DNA of 64,000 bases from Bradyrhizobium sp. CB1717 (lineage in GTDB: Bacteria; Pseudomonadota; Alphaproteobacteria; Rhizobiales; Xanthobacteraceae), in the NCBI RefSeq assembly GCF_029714325.1, contig NZ_CP121666.1, forward strand, positions 1,488,001-1,552,000. Direction: 5' to 3'. Positions 43,441-51,570 of the stretch are shown here, piece by piece (the first letter of the stretch is position 1; every line of letters begins with the position of its first letter). A program made the position numbers and the translations under genes. The notes under the pieces are model-generated. The model was given only the letters and a program-made list of their open reading frames with translations, made no database searches and had not been told where the DNA came from.

Positions 43441-43698
43441 CTACGATACCTTCACGCCGTTGATCGCGACGATGCGCAGGTTCGGCTTCAGCGTCCCTTC
43501 CAATCGCGTCTTCAACTCGTGGACACGCGGGTCGGTCGAGTTGGCTGCGCACACCGCGTATTGATGGACGGATTTCGCCAGGGCCCGCCGCGCTTCCGGC
43601 GTTCGCGTCACGTTCGGCTCCGAAAGCCGCAAGACGATCGCGGCGAGATTGACCAGCATCTCGTCCAGAGCGACGTCGATAGTCCCAAGATTGTGCAT
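43441..43698 (-). CDS. Small hypothetical protein
   Basis: An 85-residue soluble protein, MHNLGTIDVALDEMLVNLAA at the start, mostly helical by residue pattern, with a Cys in HQYAVCAANSTDPRVHELK. The ATG at 43698 is fixed by the strong ribosome site GGGAGGGAG; a reading from further upstream (43884) is not family-like. No domain is recognised. It is convergent with the lysR gene and its neighbours give no hint of function. Confidence 0.7.
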   Translation of the reverse strand: MHNLGTIDVALDEMLVNLAAIVLRLSEPNVTRTPEARRALAKSVHQYAVCAANSTDPRVHELKTRLEGTLKPNLRIVAINGVKVS

Positions 43699-43847
43699 CA
43701 CTCCCTCCCGGGAAGGGCAACCCGCAGGTCCGCCGATGCGTTCCGCACCCGGCCGGACATGGTTAAGGCCTGGTAAACGACTTGTTCTTGCCGGCCGCCA
43801 CGCTAGGCTGGCCGGAGAAACAAAGAAAATCTGGGGGAGGCACCACC

Positions 43848-44834
43848 ATGGATCGACGCGATCTCTTGCGCGCGGCTGCGGCATTGCCGTTGCTGCGGGC
43901 TGCCTGGCCGGACAAGGCCTTCGCGCAAGCCTATCCAGCGCGCAACATCACCATGATCGTGCCGTTCCCGGCCGGCGGCCAGGCCGATCTCGCGGCGCGC
44001 CCGGTGGCGATGGCGCTGGAGCGGGTCCTCGGCAAGCCCGTCATCGTCGACAACCGCGCAGGCGGCGGCGGCGGATCGGTCGGCAATGCCGCGGCGGCGC
44101 GCGCCGAGCCCGACGGCTATACGCTGCTGATGACGCTGTCCTCGCTCGCGGTGCTCCCCGAAGCCGACCGGCTGTTCGATCGTCCCGTTGCCTATGAGGT
44201 CTCGCAATTCATGCCGATCGCGCGCGTGCTGGCCGACCCCACGCTGCTCGCGGTGCCCGCGTCGGCGCCCTGGAAGACCGCGCAGGATTTCGTCGAGGAT
44301 GCGAGGAAGCGTCCAGGCCAGATCACCTATGGCTCGTCGGGGCCCTACGGCACGCTGCATGTGGCGATGGAAATGTTTGCGAACAGCGCCGGCATCAAGC
44401 TCATGCACGTGCCGTTCCGCGGCGCGGGTCCTGCGCTCACGGCGTTGCTCAGCGGCACCGTACAGGCGATCGCGGCGGCACCGGGGACGCTGAAGCCGCA
44501 GGTCGAGGACGGCAAGCTGCGCGTGCTCGGCAATTGCGGCGCGCAGCGCATCGCGAGCTTCCCTGACGTGCCGACCTTCCAGGAGCTCGGCTACAAGGAC
44601 GTCGAGATGTACATCTGGGCCGGGCTGTTTGCGCAAAGCTCTCTTCCTGCGCCGATCGCGGCGCGCCTGCGCGAAGCGATGGCGCAGGTGATGACGAGCC
44701 CCGACGTGCTCAAGATCTTTGAGGCCTCGGGCAGTCTCGTCGCCTATCAGGACGCGCCGGCCTTCTCCGTATTCGTGGCGGCCGACAGCGCGCGGCTGAT
44801 CGCGGCGGTGAAGAAGATCGGCAAGGTGGAGTAG
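43848..44834 (+). CDS. Bug family (TctC-like) tripartite tricarboxylate transporter binding protein
   Basis: A 328-residue periplasmic binding protein. It has a twin-arginine-like N-terminus (MDRRDLLRAAAALPLLRAAW), then YPARNITMIVPFPAGGQADL, the usual Bug signature at about residues 27-46, with IVDNRAGGGGGSVGNAAAAR and YGSSGPYGTLHVAMEMF. Bug proteins bind carboxylated compounds. The membrane partners TctA and TctB are not nearby, so this is an orphan receptor. The ATG at 43848 follows GGGGGAGG. Confidence 0.92.
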   Translation: MDRRDLLRAAAALPLLRAAWPDKAFAQAYPARNITMIVPFPAGGQADLAARPVAMALERVLGKPVIVDNRAGGGGGSVGNAAAARAEPDGYTLLMTLSSLAVLPEADRLFDRPVAYEVSQFMPIARVLADPTLLAVPASAPWKTAQDFVEDARKRPGQITYGSSGPYGTLHVAMEMFANSAGIKLMHVPFRGAGPALTALLSGTVQAIAAAPGTLKPQVEDGKLRVLGNCGAQRIASFPDVPTFQELGYKDVEMYIWAGLFAQSSLPAPIAARLREAMAQVMTSPDVLKIFEASGSLVAYQDAPAFSVFVAADSARLIAAVKKIGKVE

Positions 44835-44929
44835 GTTCCAGGCGCGCTTTCACATTTTGTTGTTGGTCCAGAACCGGCTCCCGCCTCATTGATTGATGAG
44901 AATCGTAGGGAATCGAGAAGGATCGGGAC

Positions 44930-45280
44930 ATGCGAACAGAGCGGATTGCGCTGGGTGTGGCGCTCGCGATCGGCGGCATCGTCGCGCAGGGCGCGGCGTC
45001 CGCCCAGGAATATCGTGGCACGATGGAACAGCAGATGGCCTGCACGCCGGATGTCTGGCGCCTGTGCAGCGACCAGATTCCGGACACGAACCGCATCGTG
45101 GCCTGCTTGCAGCAGAACACGCCGCTTCTGTCGAGCGCATGCCGCGCGGTGTTCCAGTCGAACAATCAGGCCCAGCCGCAGCAGCCGCTTCCGCGCGGCC
45201 GCGCTATGCCGCCGCCGCGCTACAACAATGCGCCGCCGCCTCCGTATGCACCGCCGCGGCCTTACGATGAGGACGATTAG
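44930..45280 (+). CDS. Small exported Cys- and Pro-rich protein
   Basis: A 116-residue protein with a signal peptide (residues 1-25, ending at ASAQ). The mature part has four cysteines in a short helical segment (MACTPDVWRLCSDQIPD, RIVACLQQNTPLLSSACRAV), giving two likely disulfides, and then a Pro-rich tail (PPPRYNNAPPPPYAPPRPY). The pattern resembles the cysteine-rich repeats seen in some periplasmic proteins. Function is unknown. Confidence 0.75.
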   Translation: MRTERIALGVALAIGGIVAQGAASAQEYRGTMEQQMACTPDVWRLCSDQIPDTNRIVACLQQNTPLLSSACRAVFQSNNQAQPQQPLPRGRAMPPPRYNNAPPPPYAPPRPYDEDD

Positions 45281-45329
45281 GCGCTGACTGGAGCATGATG
45301 GGCGCGGGCATGCGGTCGTGCCGTCTCGT

Positions 45330-46163
45330 TCAGCGCTCGCCCTTGCTGTCCGATTCAGGTCGATGTCCAAGCACCGTCCGCAAGGCGACACCGAAGAGAA
45401 TGGCTGCGACTGGCCAATGGAACCAGATTTTATGCGCGCCAGTGAACAGATTGATCAGAATTAAGAAAGCCGACACCGTGAGGGCTGCCGCAACCGGGCG
45501 GGGCAGCTTTCTTAGCCAATCCGAGACGACATTCGTCGACGAAGATGGCTCATGCCTGTCGCCGATCCGCGGAGCACGAGCTGTCTCCCGGGGAGTTGGG
45601 CTTTCATCGATCGCGAAGCTCCCTCGCCCTGCGGTTTGGCCACCTAAGGTCAACCGATAGCTGGTCAGCGGAGCAATGTTCTTCATGGGCCGCTGGCCGA
45701 GACAGTCGAAGCCAACGGATAATTTGTTGTGCACCTGATCGTAGACGGAGCTCGAGATCACGACGCCGCCGGGGTCGGCGAGCTCTTGCAGGCGTGACGC
45801 GATATTGACCCCGTCACCATAGATGTTGGTGCCGTCGACCATCACATCGCCGAGGTTGATGCCGATGCGAAACCGCATCGGGTTCACCTGGGGTGGGTCC
45901 GAATCCTGATTCGAAATTTCCTGCTGAATCTCGACCGCACATTGCACAGCCTCGACGACGCTGGCGAATTCGGCGATCACGGCATCGCCCCAGGTATTGA
46001 CGATGCGGCCGTCATGACGCTCGACCAATCGCGCCATGGCGGTGAAGTAGCGCCGGAGCGTCTCCAACGTTCCGGTCTCGTCTGCTTCCATGAGACGAGA
46101 ATAGCTGTGCACATCAGCGCACAGCACGGTGGTCAGTCGTCGTTTCACCTTGTCGTCGGCCAT
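45330..46163 (-). CDS. Class III adenylate/guanylate cyclase with C-terminal membrane segments
   Basis: A 277-residue protein with the catalytic domain first: VLCADVHSYSRLMEADE (metal Asp at about residue 15), IVNTWGDAVIAEF and the GINLGDVMVDGTNIYGDGVN region with the second metal Asp. After about residue 165 is a linker, then two membrane segments (RPVAAALTVSAFLILINLFT; WFHWPVAAILFGVALRTVLG). The cyclase-then-membrane order is unusual, since membrane parts normally come first. It probably makes cAMP near the membrane. The start at 46163 is the one that fits the family. Confidence 0.88.
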   Translation of the reverse strand: MADDKVKRRLTTVLCADVHSYSRLMEADETGTLETLRRYFTAMARLVERHDGRIVNTWGDAVIAEFASVVEAVQCAVEIQQEISNQDSDPPQVNPMRFRIGINLGDVMVDGTNIYGDGVNIASRLQELADPGGVVISSSVYDQVHNKLSVGFDCLGQRPMKNIAPLTSYRLTLGGQTAGRGSFAIDESPTPRETARAPRIGDRHEPSSSTNVVSDWLRKLPRPVAAALTVSAFLILINLFTGAHKIWFHWPVAAILFGVALRTVLGHRPESDSKGER

Positions 46164-46322
46164 GGTCCCCATGCTAGCCGCCTTGACCGGCAAATGCATC
46201 AGGCATCGTATCCGGTGCCACCGCGGCCAATGGCCGGTTGTGGCGGCAGGCCGTCACAGCCCGGCAATGAAGCGCTGCCAGCCAAAGTTCGTATGTTCGC
46301 GGCTGTCGGAGTCGTATCAGCC

Positions 46323-46790
46323 TTACGGCCTGACCTCGCAGACATCGACCCATTCGGCGGCAGTCAGCTCGGCCATCCGCTCCGGCGTGATGCGCACTGC
46401 GCTGTGGGTCGAGCCCGCAGCCGGAACCACCACGTCGAACGCCTTCAGTGACACGTCGCAATAGACCGGCAGCGGCGCCTTCAGCCCGAACGGACAGACG
46501 CCGCCGACCTCGTGGCCGGTGATCTCGGCGACCTCTTCCAGTCCCAGCATCTTCGGCTTGCCGCCGAACTGCGTCTTCACCTTCTTGTTGTCCATGCGCG
46601 AGGTGCCCGCGGCGACGATCAGGATCACGCGCTCGCCGATCCGCAAGGACAGCGTCTTGGCGATCCGTCCCGGCTCGACACCATAGGCCTCGGCCGCCAG
46701 CGTCACGGTGGCGGAGCTGATCGGGGATTCGATGACGGAGATGTCGGGGGCTTTTTCTGCGAAGAAGGCGCGAACGGATTCCAGGCTCAT
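46323..46790 (-). CDS. YbaK/EbsC family aminoacyl-tRNA deacylase
   Basis: A 155-residue editing-domain protein. The conserved lysine is in RIAKTLSLRIGERVILIVAA (about residues 44-46), and the ITGHEVGGVCPFGL loop (about 98-111) is the family hallmark. Such stand-alone proteins hydrolyse wrongly charged tRNA, typically Cys-, Ala- or Ser-tRNA(Pro). The ATG at 46790 gives the normal start. It follows a haloacid dehalogenase gene on the same strand (37-bp gap) and may share its transcript. Confidence 0.9.
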   Translation of the reverse strand: MSLESVRAFFAEKAPDISVIESPISSATVTLAAEAYGVEPGRIAKTLSLRIGERVILIVAAGTSRMDNKKVKTQFGGKPKMLGLEEVAEITGHEVGGVCPFGLKAPLPVYCDVSLKAFDVVVPAAGSTHSAVRITPERMAELTAAEWVDVCEVRP

Positions 46791-46827
46791 TCCAGTCTCA
46801 CGGGCGGGCGGCGATCCTGGGTGATCC

Positions 46828-47559
46828 CTAGATGATACTTGCCAGCTCGGACAGTGCGCGGACGCGGTGGTCCGGCGCAAAGCCAAGCTCGTCCATCTGG
46901 GTGCGGATCGCCTTGAACATCGTCAGCGGTGCCACGAGTTCGTTCTCGACGCAAGCCAGCGCCATGGCTTCCGGCGCCACCCGTTCGATCCAGGCGACGT
47001 TGAGGCCAAAGGATTTTGCGCCCGCTGCGTCCCAGGGATTGGAGGAGACGAACAGCACCTCATCCGGCGCGGTGCCGAGTACCTCACCGATCAGCTCATA
47101 GGCCTGCGGGCTCGGCTTGAATATCTTCTTCGCATCGACGCTGATGGTGGCATCGAGCAGCCGGTCGAGCTCGGTGTTGCGCACCAGCGTATCAAGCATA
47201 TCCGGACTGCCGTTGGAGAGGATCGCGAGCTTTCGCGGCCTCAAGGCCGCAAGCGCGTCTGTTGCATCCGGATACAGATCGAGATGCAGATATTTCTCGA
47301 TCACGCGCTCGAAGGCCTCGCTGTCATAGGCGAGCCCGAGCACGCGCAGCGTATAGGCGAGCGAGTCGCGGGTGACCGCGCCAAAATCCTGGTAGCGCTG
47401 CATCAGCGAGCGCAGCCAGGTATATTCGAGCTGCTTGATGCGCCAGATCTGCGTGATGATCTCGCCATAGCCCGGAAACGCATCCTCGGTGACGTCAGCG
47501 ACCGACTGGATGTCGTAGAGCGTTCCGTAGGCGTCGAAGACGACGGCTTTGATGCTCAT
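46828..47559 (-). CDS. (S)-2-haloacid dehalogenase (type II, HAD superfamily)
   Basis: A 243-residue HAD hydrolase. Motif I is VVFDAYGTLYD (nucleophile Asp at residue 9), motif II LAILSNGSPDML (Ser), motif III KKIFKPSP (Lys) and motif IV VSSNPWDAAGAKSFG. The Tyr and the Asn/Trp region match type II L-2-haloacid dehalogenases, which release halide from 2-chloro and 2-bromo acids. Such genes are widespread in rhizobia and may act on other substrates. Confidence 0.9.
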   Translation of the reverse strand: MSIKAVVFDAYGTLYDIQSVADVTEDAFPGYGEIITQIWRIKQLEYTWLRSLMQRYQDFGAVTRDSLAYTLRVLGLAYDSEAFERVIEKYLHLDLYPDATDALAALRPRKLAILSNGSPDMLDTLVRNTELDRLLDATISVDAKKIFKPSPQAYELIGEVLGTAPDEVLFVSSNPWDAAGAKSFGLNVAWIERVAPEAMALACVENELVAPLTMFKAIRTQMDELGFAPDHRVRALSELASII

Positions 47560-47723
47560 TAGCTTTCCTTCCGGGCCGGTGTGGTCACAAGAAACTCCGA
47601 TCGGGAGTGTGCATCGTCGCCAGCTTACCAGGGAACAACGGAAGTCTGCTACTTAACCGTGACCGGCGGCTCCTGGACCCAAAGCGGAACTCGGAGCGTC
47701 GCCCCCCAAGTACCAGTCAACGC

Positions 47724-48335
47724 TTATTTACGGCGAAACGAGCCGAGCAAGCCCTCAATGATTCTGCGGCCGTGAGCGCGGGTTTTCTTGGGGTCGGATG
47801 ACATGGGAAGCATGATCGACAGCTCGCAAATGATCGCGTCAAGCATGTGTCCAAGCAAATCTATATCATCGAAGACTAGCTCACCTTCGCGCTTGAGCGC
47901 CCTCAGGGTCGCCTTCAGAAGCGCCATTGGATACTGCTCCTCGATCTCGGCGAAGCGGGCATTGCCCAGAACGACTGGCGCTTCCTGAACCACAATTCGC
48001 GCGTAAGCAGGCTCGATCGAAACATCCAGATACGCGTCGATGCCGTTGTAGAGCCGCTCCCATATCTTCGACTTCCGCTTTGAGATCTCCTGCACGCGTG
48101 AAGCTGCGTCCGATTGAAGCGAAACGACGACGGCGTCGAACAGAGCCTTCTTATCCTCGAAGTGATGATAGAAGGCACCGCGCGTCACTCTCGCAGCCCT
48201 CGAAATCGCCTCGATGCCCGCGGCCTGATAGCCCTCGCGGGCGAATATTTCCCGTCCCGAAGCAAGCAGCGCTTGCCGGGTTGCTTCGGCATATTCCTCA
48301 CGGCGCGTTCGTTGGTCATCAGAATACTTATTCAT
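47724..48335 (-). CDS. TetR family transcriptional regulator
   Basis: A 203-residue TetR protein. The N-terminal helix-turn-helix is ATRQALLASGREIFAREGYQ with RAARVTRGAFYHHFEDKKAL (about residues 15-60), and the ligand-binding domain is helical with an unconserved pocket. ATG codons at 48335 and 48347 (four residues longer) are both possible; neither has a clear ribosome site. It is divergent from a three-gene cassette, and the gap carries several inverted repeats of the size TetR proteins bind. Confidence 0.88.
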   Translation of the reverse strand: MNKYSDDQRTRREEYAEATRQALLASGREIFAREGYQAAGIEAISRAARVTRGAFYHHFEDKKALFDAVVVSLQSDAASRVQEISKRKSKIWERLYNGIDAYLDVSIEPAYARIVVQEAPVVLGNARFAEIEEQYPMALLKATLRALKREGELVFDDIDLLGHMLDAIICELSIMLPMSSDPKKTRAHGRRIIEGLLGSFRRK

Positions 48336-48344
48336 GTTTGCGTA

Positions 48345-48414
48345 CATACCGCTTGACATGAAACATGCAAATTGAATATTGCATACATGCGGTATGCCAA
48401 ATGTCTTTGGTATG
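48345..48414. promoter_or_regulatory. Cluster of palindromes in the tetR / NTF2-like gap
   Basis: Three overlapping symmetric elements are present. GCATAC-ATGCG-GTATGC (48381-48397) is a perfect 6-5-6 repeat. CATACCGC (48345-48352) is the exact complement of GCGGTATG (48389-48396). CCAAA-TGTC-TTTGG (48397-48410) is a third palindrome. The whole lies between the TetR and NTF2-like starts and ends 20 bp before the latter. TetR operators are commonly of this form. Confidence 0.6.
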
Positions 48415-48434
48415 TTAGTCCGAAGGAGGTTGCC

Positions 48435-48884
48435 TTGAATGGAGAGCGGATGTTCGTGCTGGCCCAGGGGTTGGCTGTTGCCAAGAGTCGGCAAGACGTT
48501 GCCTCTGCACTCACCTTCCTCGACAGGGATATGGTGCTCGAAGGACCCGCGTTCGGCACCCGTGCAAAGGGACTTGCGGAAAACGAGGCGGCGCTGGCGC
48601 GGTTCTTCAAGTCGTTCCCGGATTACAACGTCGTGCTGTCCGGCCACGCCAACGACGCCGAGACGCTGGTCTGCTGGGGCCAGGTGCGAATGACTATGAC
48701 GGGAGACCGTTTTGGGGTCACTCCCAACGGAAAGCGCGCGGAACTTCCGGTCTTTATCCGCTTCACCTTCCGCAATGACCTCATTGCAAGCGAATACTTC
48801 TTTTTCGATCTCTCGGCCCTGTGCGCGCAGTCGGGTGTCTCGACCGATCAGGTCCGCCTGAAGCTCTTTGGCGAAGTTTTCTAG
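48435..48884 (+). CDS. NTF2/SnoaL-like small protein
   Basis: A 149-residue protein with the alpha+beta cone pattern of SnoaL-like polyketide cyclases and isomerases: an N-terminal helix (LAVAKSRQDVASALTFLDRD), FFKSFPDYNVVLSGHANDAE and a strand run ending IRFTFRNDLIASEYFFFDLS. The start is TTG at 48435, chosen because AAGGAGG (48423-48429) is ideally spaced; an ATG 63 bp upstream lies in the palindrome cluster and lacks a ribosome site. It opens a cassette with DUF3237 and aquaporin genes, under a divergent TetR. Confidence 0.75.
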   Translation: MNGERMFVLAQGLAVAKSRQDVASALTFLDRDMVLEGPAFGTRAKGLAENEAALARFFKSFPDYNVVLSGHANDAETLVCWGQVRMTMTGDRFGVTPNGKRAELPVFIRFTFRNDLIASEYFFFDLSALCAQSGVSTDQVRLKLFGEVF

Positions 48885-48929
48885 TCACCTGAGCCGGCAT
48901 TACACGTTAACGCAATGGAGCATGGCACG

Positions 48930-49418
48930 ATGGATCCGCGCATAAGACCTGTTGCCGATATCAAGACGGTGCCGCTGTTCGACATAGTCGTTGATCTCAA
49001 TCCACGTCTTTCCTTTGGTGAGACGCCGGTTGGCAGGCGGGTGCTGTTCGGCGCCGCGGGGGGATCGTTCGCCGGAGAGCGCGTGCGCGGTGAGGTTCTT
49101 GCTGGCGGCGGCGACTGGGCCCTCTTCCGGCCCAACGGAGAGATGGCCCTCGACGTGCGTCTGACCTTACGTACCGACGATAACGAACTGATCTACATGA
49201 CATATGGTGGACGGTGGATCACGCCGCCCGAACTGAAGGCCGACATGGCCGATCCGGCGAAGCGCTACAGGGTCGATCCCTCACGCTACTATTTCCGCAC
49301 GCAACCGTTGTTCGAAACAGGCTCGTCGTCCTACGCTTGGATGAACGACATCGTGTGTGTCGGAACCGGATATCTCGTCGAGGGCGCGGTGGCCTACAAG
49401 ATCTTTCAGGTTGTCTGA
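48930..49418 (+). CDS. DUF3237 family protein
   Basis: A 162-residue protein of the DUF3237 family, a beta-barrel of unknown function. Landmarks are LFDIVVDLNPRLSFGETPVG, GRRVLFGAAGGSFAGERVRG, DVRLTLRTDDNELIYMTYGG and YYFRTQPLFETGSSSYAWMN. It looks cytoplasmic. The ATG at 48930 is preceded by GGAG 9 bp away; an earlier ATG at 48915 lacks one. It lies 45 bp after the NTF2-like gene and the aquaporin gene starts 1 bp after its stop. DUF3237 genes often neighbour small-molecule transformation genes. Confidence 0.8.
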   Translation: MDPRIRPVADIKTVPLFDIVVDLNPRLSFGETPVGRRVLFGAAGGSFAGERVRGEVLAGGGDWALFRPNGEMALDVRLTLRTDDNELIYMTYGGRWITPPELKADMADPAKRYRVDPSRYYFRTQPLFETGSSSYAWMNDIVCVGTGYLVEGAVAYKIFQVV

Positions 49419-49419
49419 C

Positions 49420-50121
49420 GTGACGGCATGCGAGGGCTCGACATCCCATTTTCCCGATTTCAATTTGTCGCAGAGACTCGCGGCGGAGGGGATCGGGACC
49501 TGCTTTCTGCTAATTGCCGTGGTGGGCTCCGGCATTCTCGGGGTCCGGCTGGCAAGCGGCAACACGGCTGTCGCGCTCATTGCCAATGCACTGGCGACAG
49601 CCGCGGCGCTATATGCGCTGATCGAGTGGTTGGGCCCTGTGTCCGGAGCTCATTTTAATCCGCTGGTTACCGCCGCGCTCGTCATCAGAGGCGATTTGCC
49701 CCTCCGAACGGGGGCTTCATACGTTCCCGTTCAGCTCGTCGGCGCGTTGGTGGGAGTGGGTGTGGCGAATGCAATGTTTGCAGCGCCGGTCTTTTCCGTC
49801 TCGGTCAACGACCGAAGCGGCTTTTCCAATTTGTTGAGCGAGTTCGTCTCAACATTCGGACTGCTGGGGGCGGTATGGGTTTGCTCGCGGCTTCGTCCGG
49901 CATCCGTCGGTGGCGTTGTCGCCGCTTACATCGGCGGTGCCTTCTGGTTCACGGCGACCGACTTTGCCAATCCAGCGGTGACCATCGCACGTGCTTTTAC
50001 GGACTCATTCGCAGGCATAAGGCCACACGACGTTCTCGGCTTCATCGCCGCGGAGGTCATCGGCGCCGGTGCCGCGATCGTTGTCTTTCGCTGGCTGTTG
50101 CCTGCACGAGCCGCAGTTTGA
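49420..50121 (+). CDS. Aquaporin / glycerol-facilitator (MIP) family channel
   Basis: A 233-residue channel with six membrane segments. Both half-helix motifs are visible: the first varies as SGAHFNPLVT (NPL instead of NPA) and the second is DFANPAVTIA. The selectivity-filter arginine after the second motif (ARAFTD) is present. The GTG start at 49420 immediately follows the DUF3237 stop. The NPL change occurs in metalloid and other unusual channels. The solute is unknown; cassette context suggests a small neutral product or substrate. Confidence 0.85.
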   Translation: MTACEGSTSHFPDFNLSQRLAAEGIGTCFLLIAVVGSGILGVRLASGNTAVALIANALATAAALYALIEWLGPVSGAHFNPLVTAALVIRGDLPLRTGASYVPVQLVGALVGVGVANAMFAAPVFSVSVNDRSGFSNLLSEFVSTFGLLGAVWVCSRLRPASVGGVVAAYIGGAFWFTATDFANPAVTIARAFTDSFAGIRPHDVLGFIAAEVIGAGAAIVVFRWLLPARAAV

Positions 50122-50235
50122 GCCTTTGAAGCAAATCTAGTCCGTGCTTCCAGGACTCTCGGCGTTCAGCGCGAGTTGCGCCAACGCGGCCCCGCAGTCA
50201 GGGTCGCAGCAGGCCTGGACGAGGAGCCGCGCGAG

Positions 50236-50682
50236 CTAGACAGCCGGCCGACGCCCGGGCCGCGTCCAGTTCTCTCGATCGGCGAAGACCCGGCTGACCT
50301 CAGCCATGTGCTCGGTGCCCCACGCGCAGAGCGGCACAAGAGCGTGGGCGAGGCTCTGGCCCAGAGGCGTGAGGCTATAGTCCACCCGAGGAGGCACTTC
50401 CTTGTAGTCTGTCCGCTTCACCAGGCCATCGGCCTCCAGTTCCTTCAGCTGCTGGATCAGCACCTTGTCGCTGACGTCGCGGATGGCGCGCCGAAGCTCG
50501 CCGTAACGGGTTGGTCCGTCCTGCGCGACGAAGTACAGGATCAGCGGCTTCCACTTGCCCGAGACGACCCGCAAAGTCGCATCCAGGCCGCAGGTGAAGC
50601 CGGGCAGATTTGGCGTGCAACGCTGGACGTCTGCTTGAGCTTGCGCCTGCGGGGAGACGGGGTCTGAACGATCTGACGACAT
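50236..50682 (-). CDS. HxlR family transcriptional regulator
   Basis: A 148-residue winged helix regulator. The core CGLDATLRVVSGKWKPLILY (Cys near residue 31) and GPTRYGELRRAIRDVSDKVL with LIQQLKELEADGLVKRTDY is the HxlR fold. Members sense reactive electrophiles, oxidants or aldehydes through the cysteine. It is divergent from an SDR gene (84-bp gap), a very common pairing in which the regulator represses the dehydrogenase until it is oxidised or alkylated. Confidence 0.9.
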   Translation of the reverse strand: MSSDRSDPVSPQAQAQADVQRCTPNLPGFTCGLDATLRVVSGKWKPLILYFVAQDGPTRYGELRRAIRDVSDKVLIQQLKELEADGLVKRTDYKEVPPRVDYSLTPLGQSLAHALVPLCAWGTEHMAEVSRVFADRENWTRPGRRPAV

Positions 50683-50766
50683 TTTTGGGCACTTACCAAA
50701 AGGTGCATACTTGTCGATAGGTGGGTATGCCGCCAGCTCAGTGCAACCTCAATGAAGGAGCACATC

Positions 50767-51501
50767 ATGAGCAGACTACAGGGCAAGACGGCGGTGGTGA
50801 CCGGCGGCGGAACCGGCATCGGACTTGGAGCGGCGAAACGGTTCGTCGACGAAGGCGCGTTCGTCTATCTCTTCGGACGGCGCCAGGAGCCGCTCGATGC
50901 CGCCGTTGCCCAGCTGGGGCCCTCGGCGCGCGCCGTCAGGGGCTCGGTGACCGACCCGTCCGACCTCGACAGGCTGTACGCGGCGGTGAAAGCCGAGCGG
51001 GGCGGGCTCGATATTCTCTTCGCCAACGCCGGGACCGGATCGTTTGCGCCGCTGGGCGAGATCACGCCCGAACACTACGACCAGATCTTCGACTTCAATG
51101 TGAAAGGGCTGGTGTTCACGGTGCAGAAGGCCCTGCCGCTGATGACGAAGGGCTCGTCGATCATCCTCACCGGCTCGAGCACGGGCGTGATGGGGACGCC
51201 GCAGTTCAGTATCTACAGCGCGACCAAGGCTGCGATCCGCAATCTGGCGCGCAGCTGGGCGCTTGATCTGCGCGGTACCGGCATCCGCGTCAACGTGCTG
51301 TCGCCGGGACCGACCAAGACGGAGCTGGCGCTGGAGGTGGTCGGCGAGGAAGCGTTCGATGCGCTCGGAAGCGCCACGCCCATCGGACGCGTGGGCGATC
51401 CCTCCGAGACGGGAGCGGTGGCCGCGTTCCTGGCGTCCTCGGACAGCAGCTTCATGACCGGTGGCGAGGTCTTCGTCGATGGAGGCCTGGCGCAGGTCTG
51501 A
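50767..51501 (+). CDS. SDR family oxidoreductase
   Basis: A 244-residue classical SDR. The cofactor motif TGGGTGIGLGAAKRF begins at about residue 12, followed by FANAGTGSFAPLGE and the catalytic ILTGSSTG plus YSATKAAIRN (Ser, Tyr, Lys). It ends GGEVFVDGGLAQV. The ATG at 50767 follows AAGGAG; an ATG 15 bp earlier is less well placed. It lies downstream of the divergent HxlR promoter and is likely induced by the electrophile that HxlR senses. Confidence 0.92.
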   Translation: MSRLQGKTAVVTGGGTGIGLGAAKRFVDEGAFVYLFGRRQEPLDAAVAQLGPSARAVRGSVTDPSDLDRLYAAVKAERGGLDILFANAGTGSFAPLGEITPEHYDQIFDFNVKGLVFTVQKALPLMTKGSSIILTGSSTGVMGTPQFSIYSATKAAIRNLARSWALDLRGTGIRVNVLSPGPTKTELALEVVGEEAFDALGSATPIGRVGDPSETGAVAAFLASSDSSFMTGGEVFVDGGLAQV

Positions 51502-51570
51502 CGTCTTCGTCTGAACGTGAGCTTCGATCAACGGGATCGAAGCCCTCAATGCGCAGCGACGAGGACCCGC

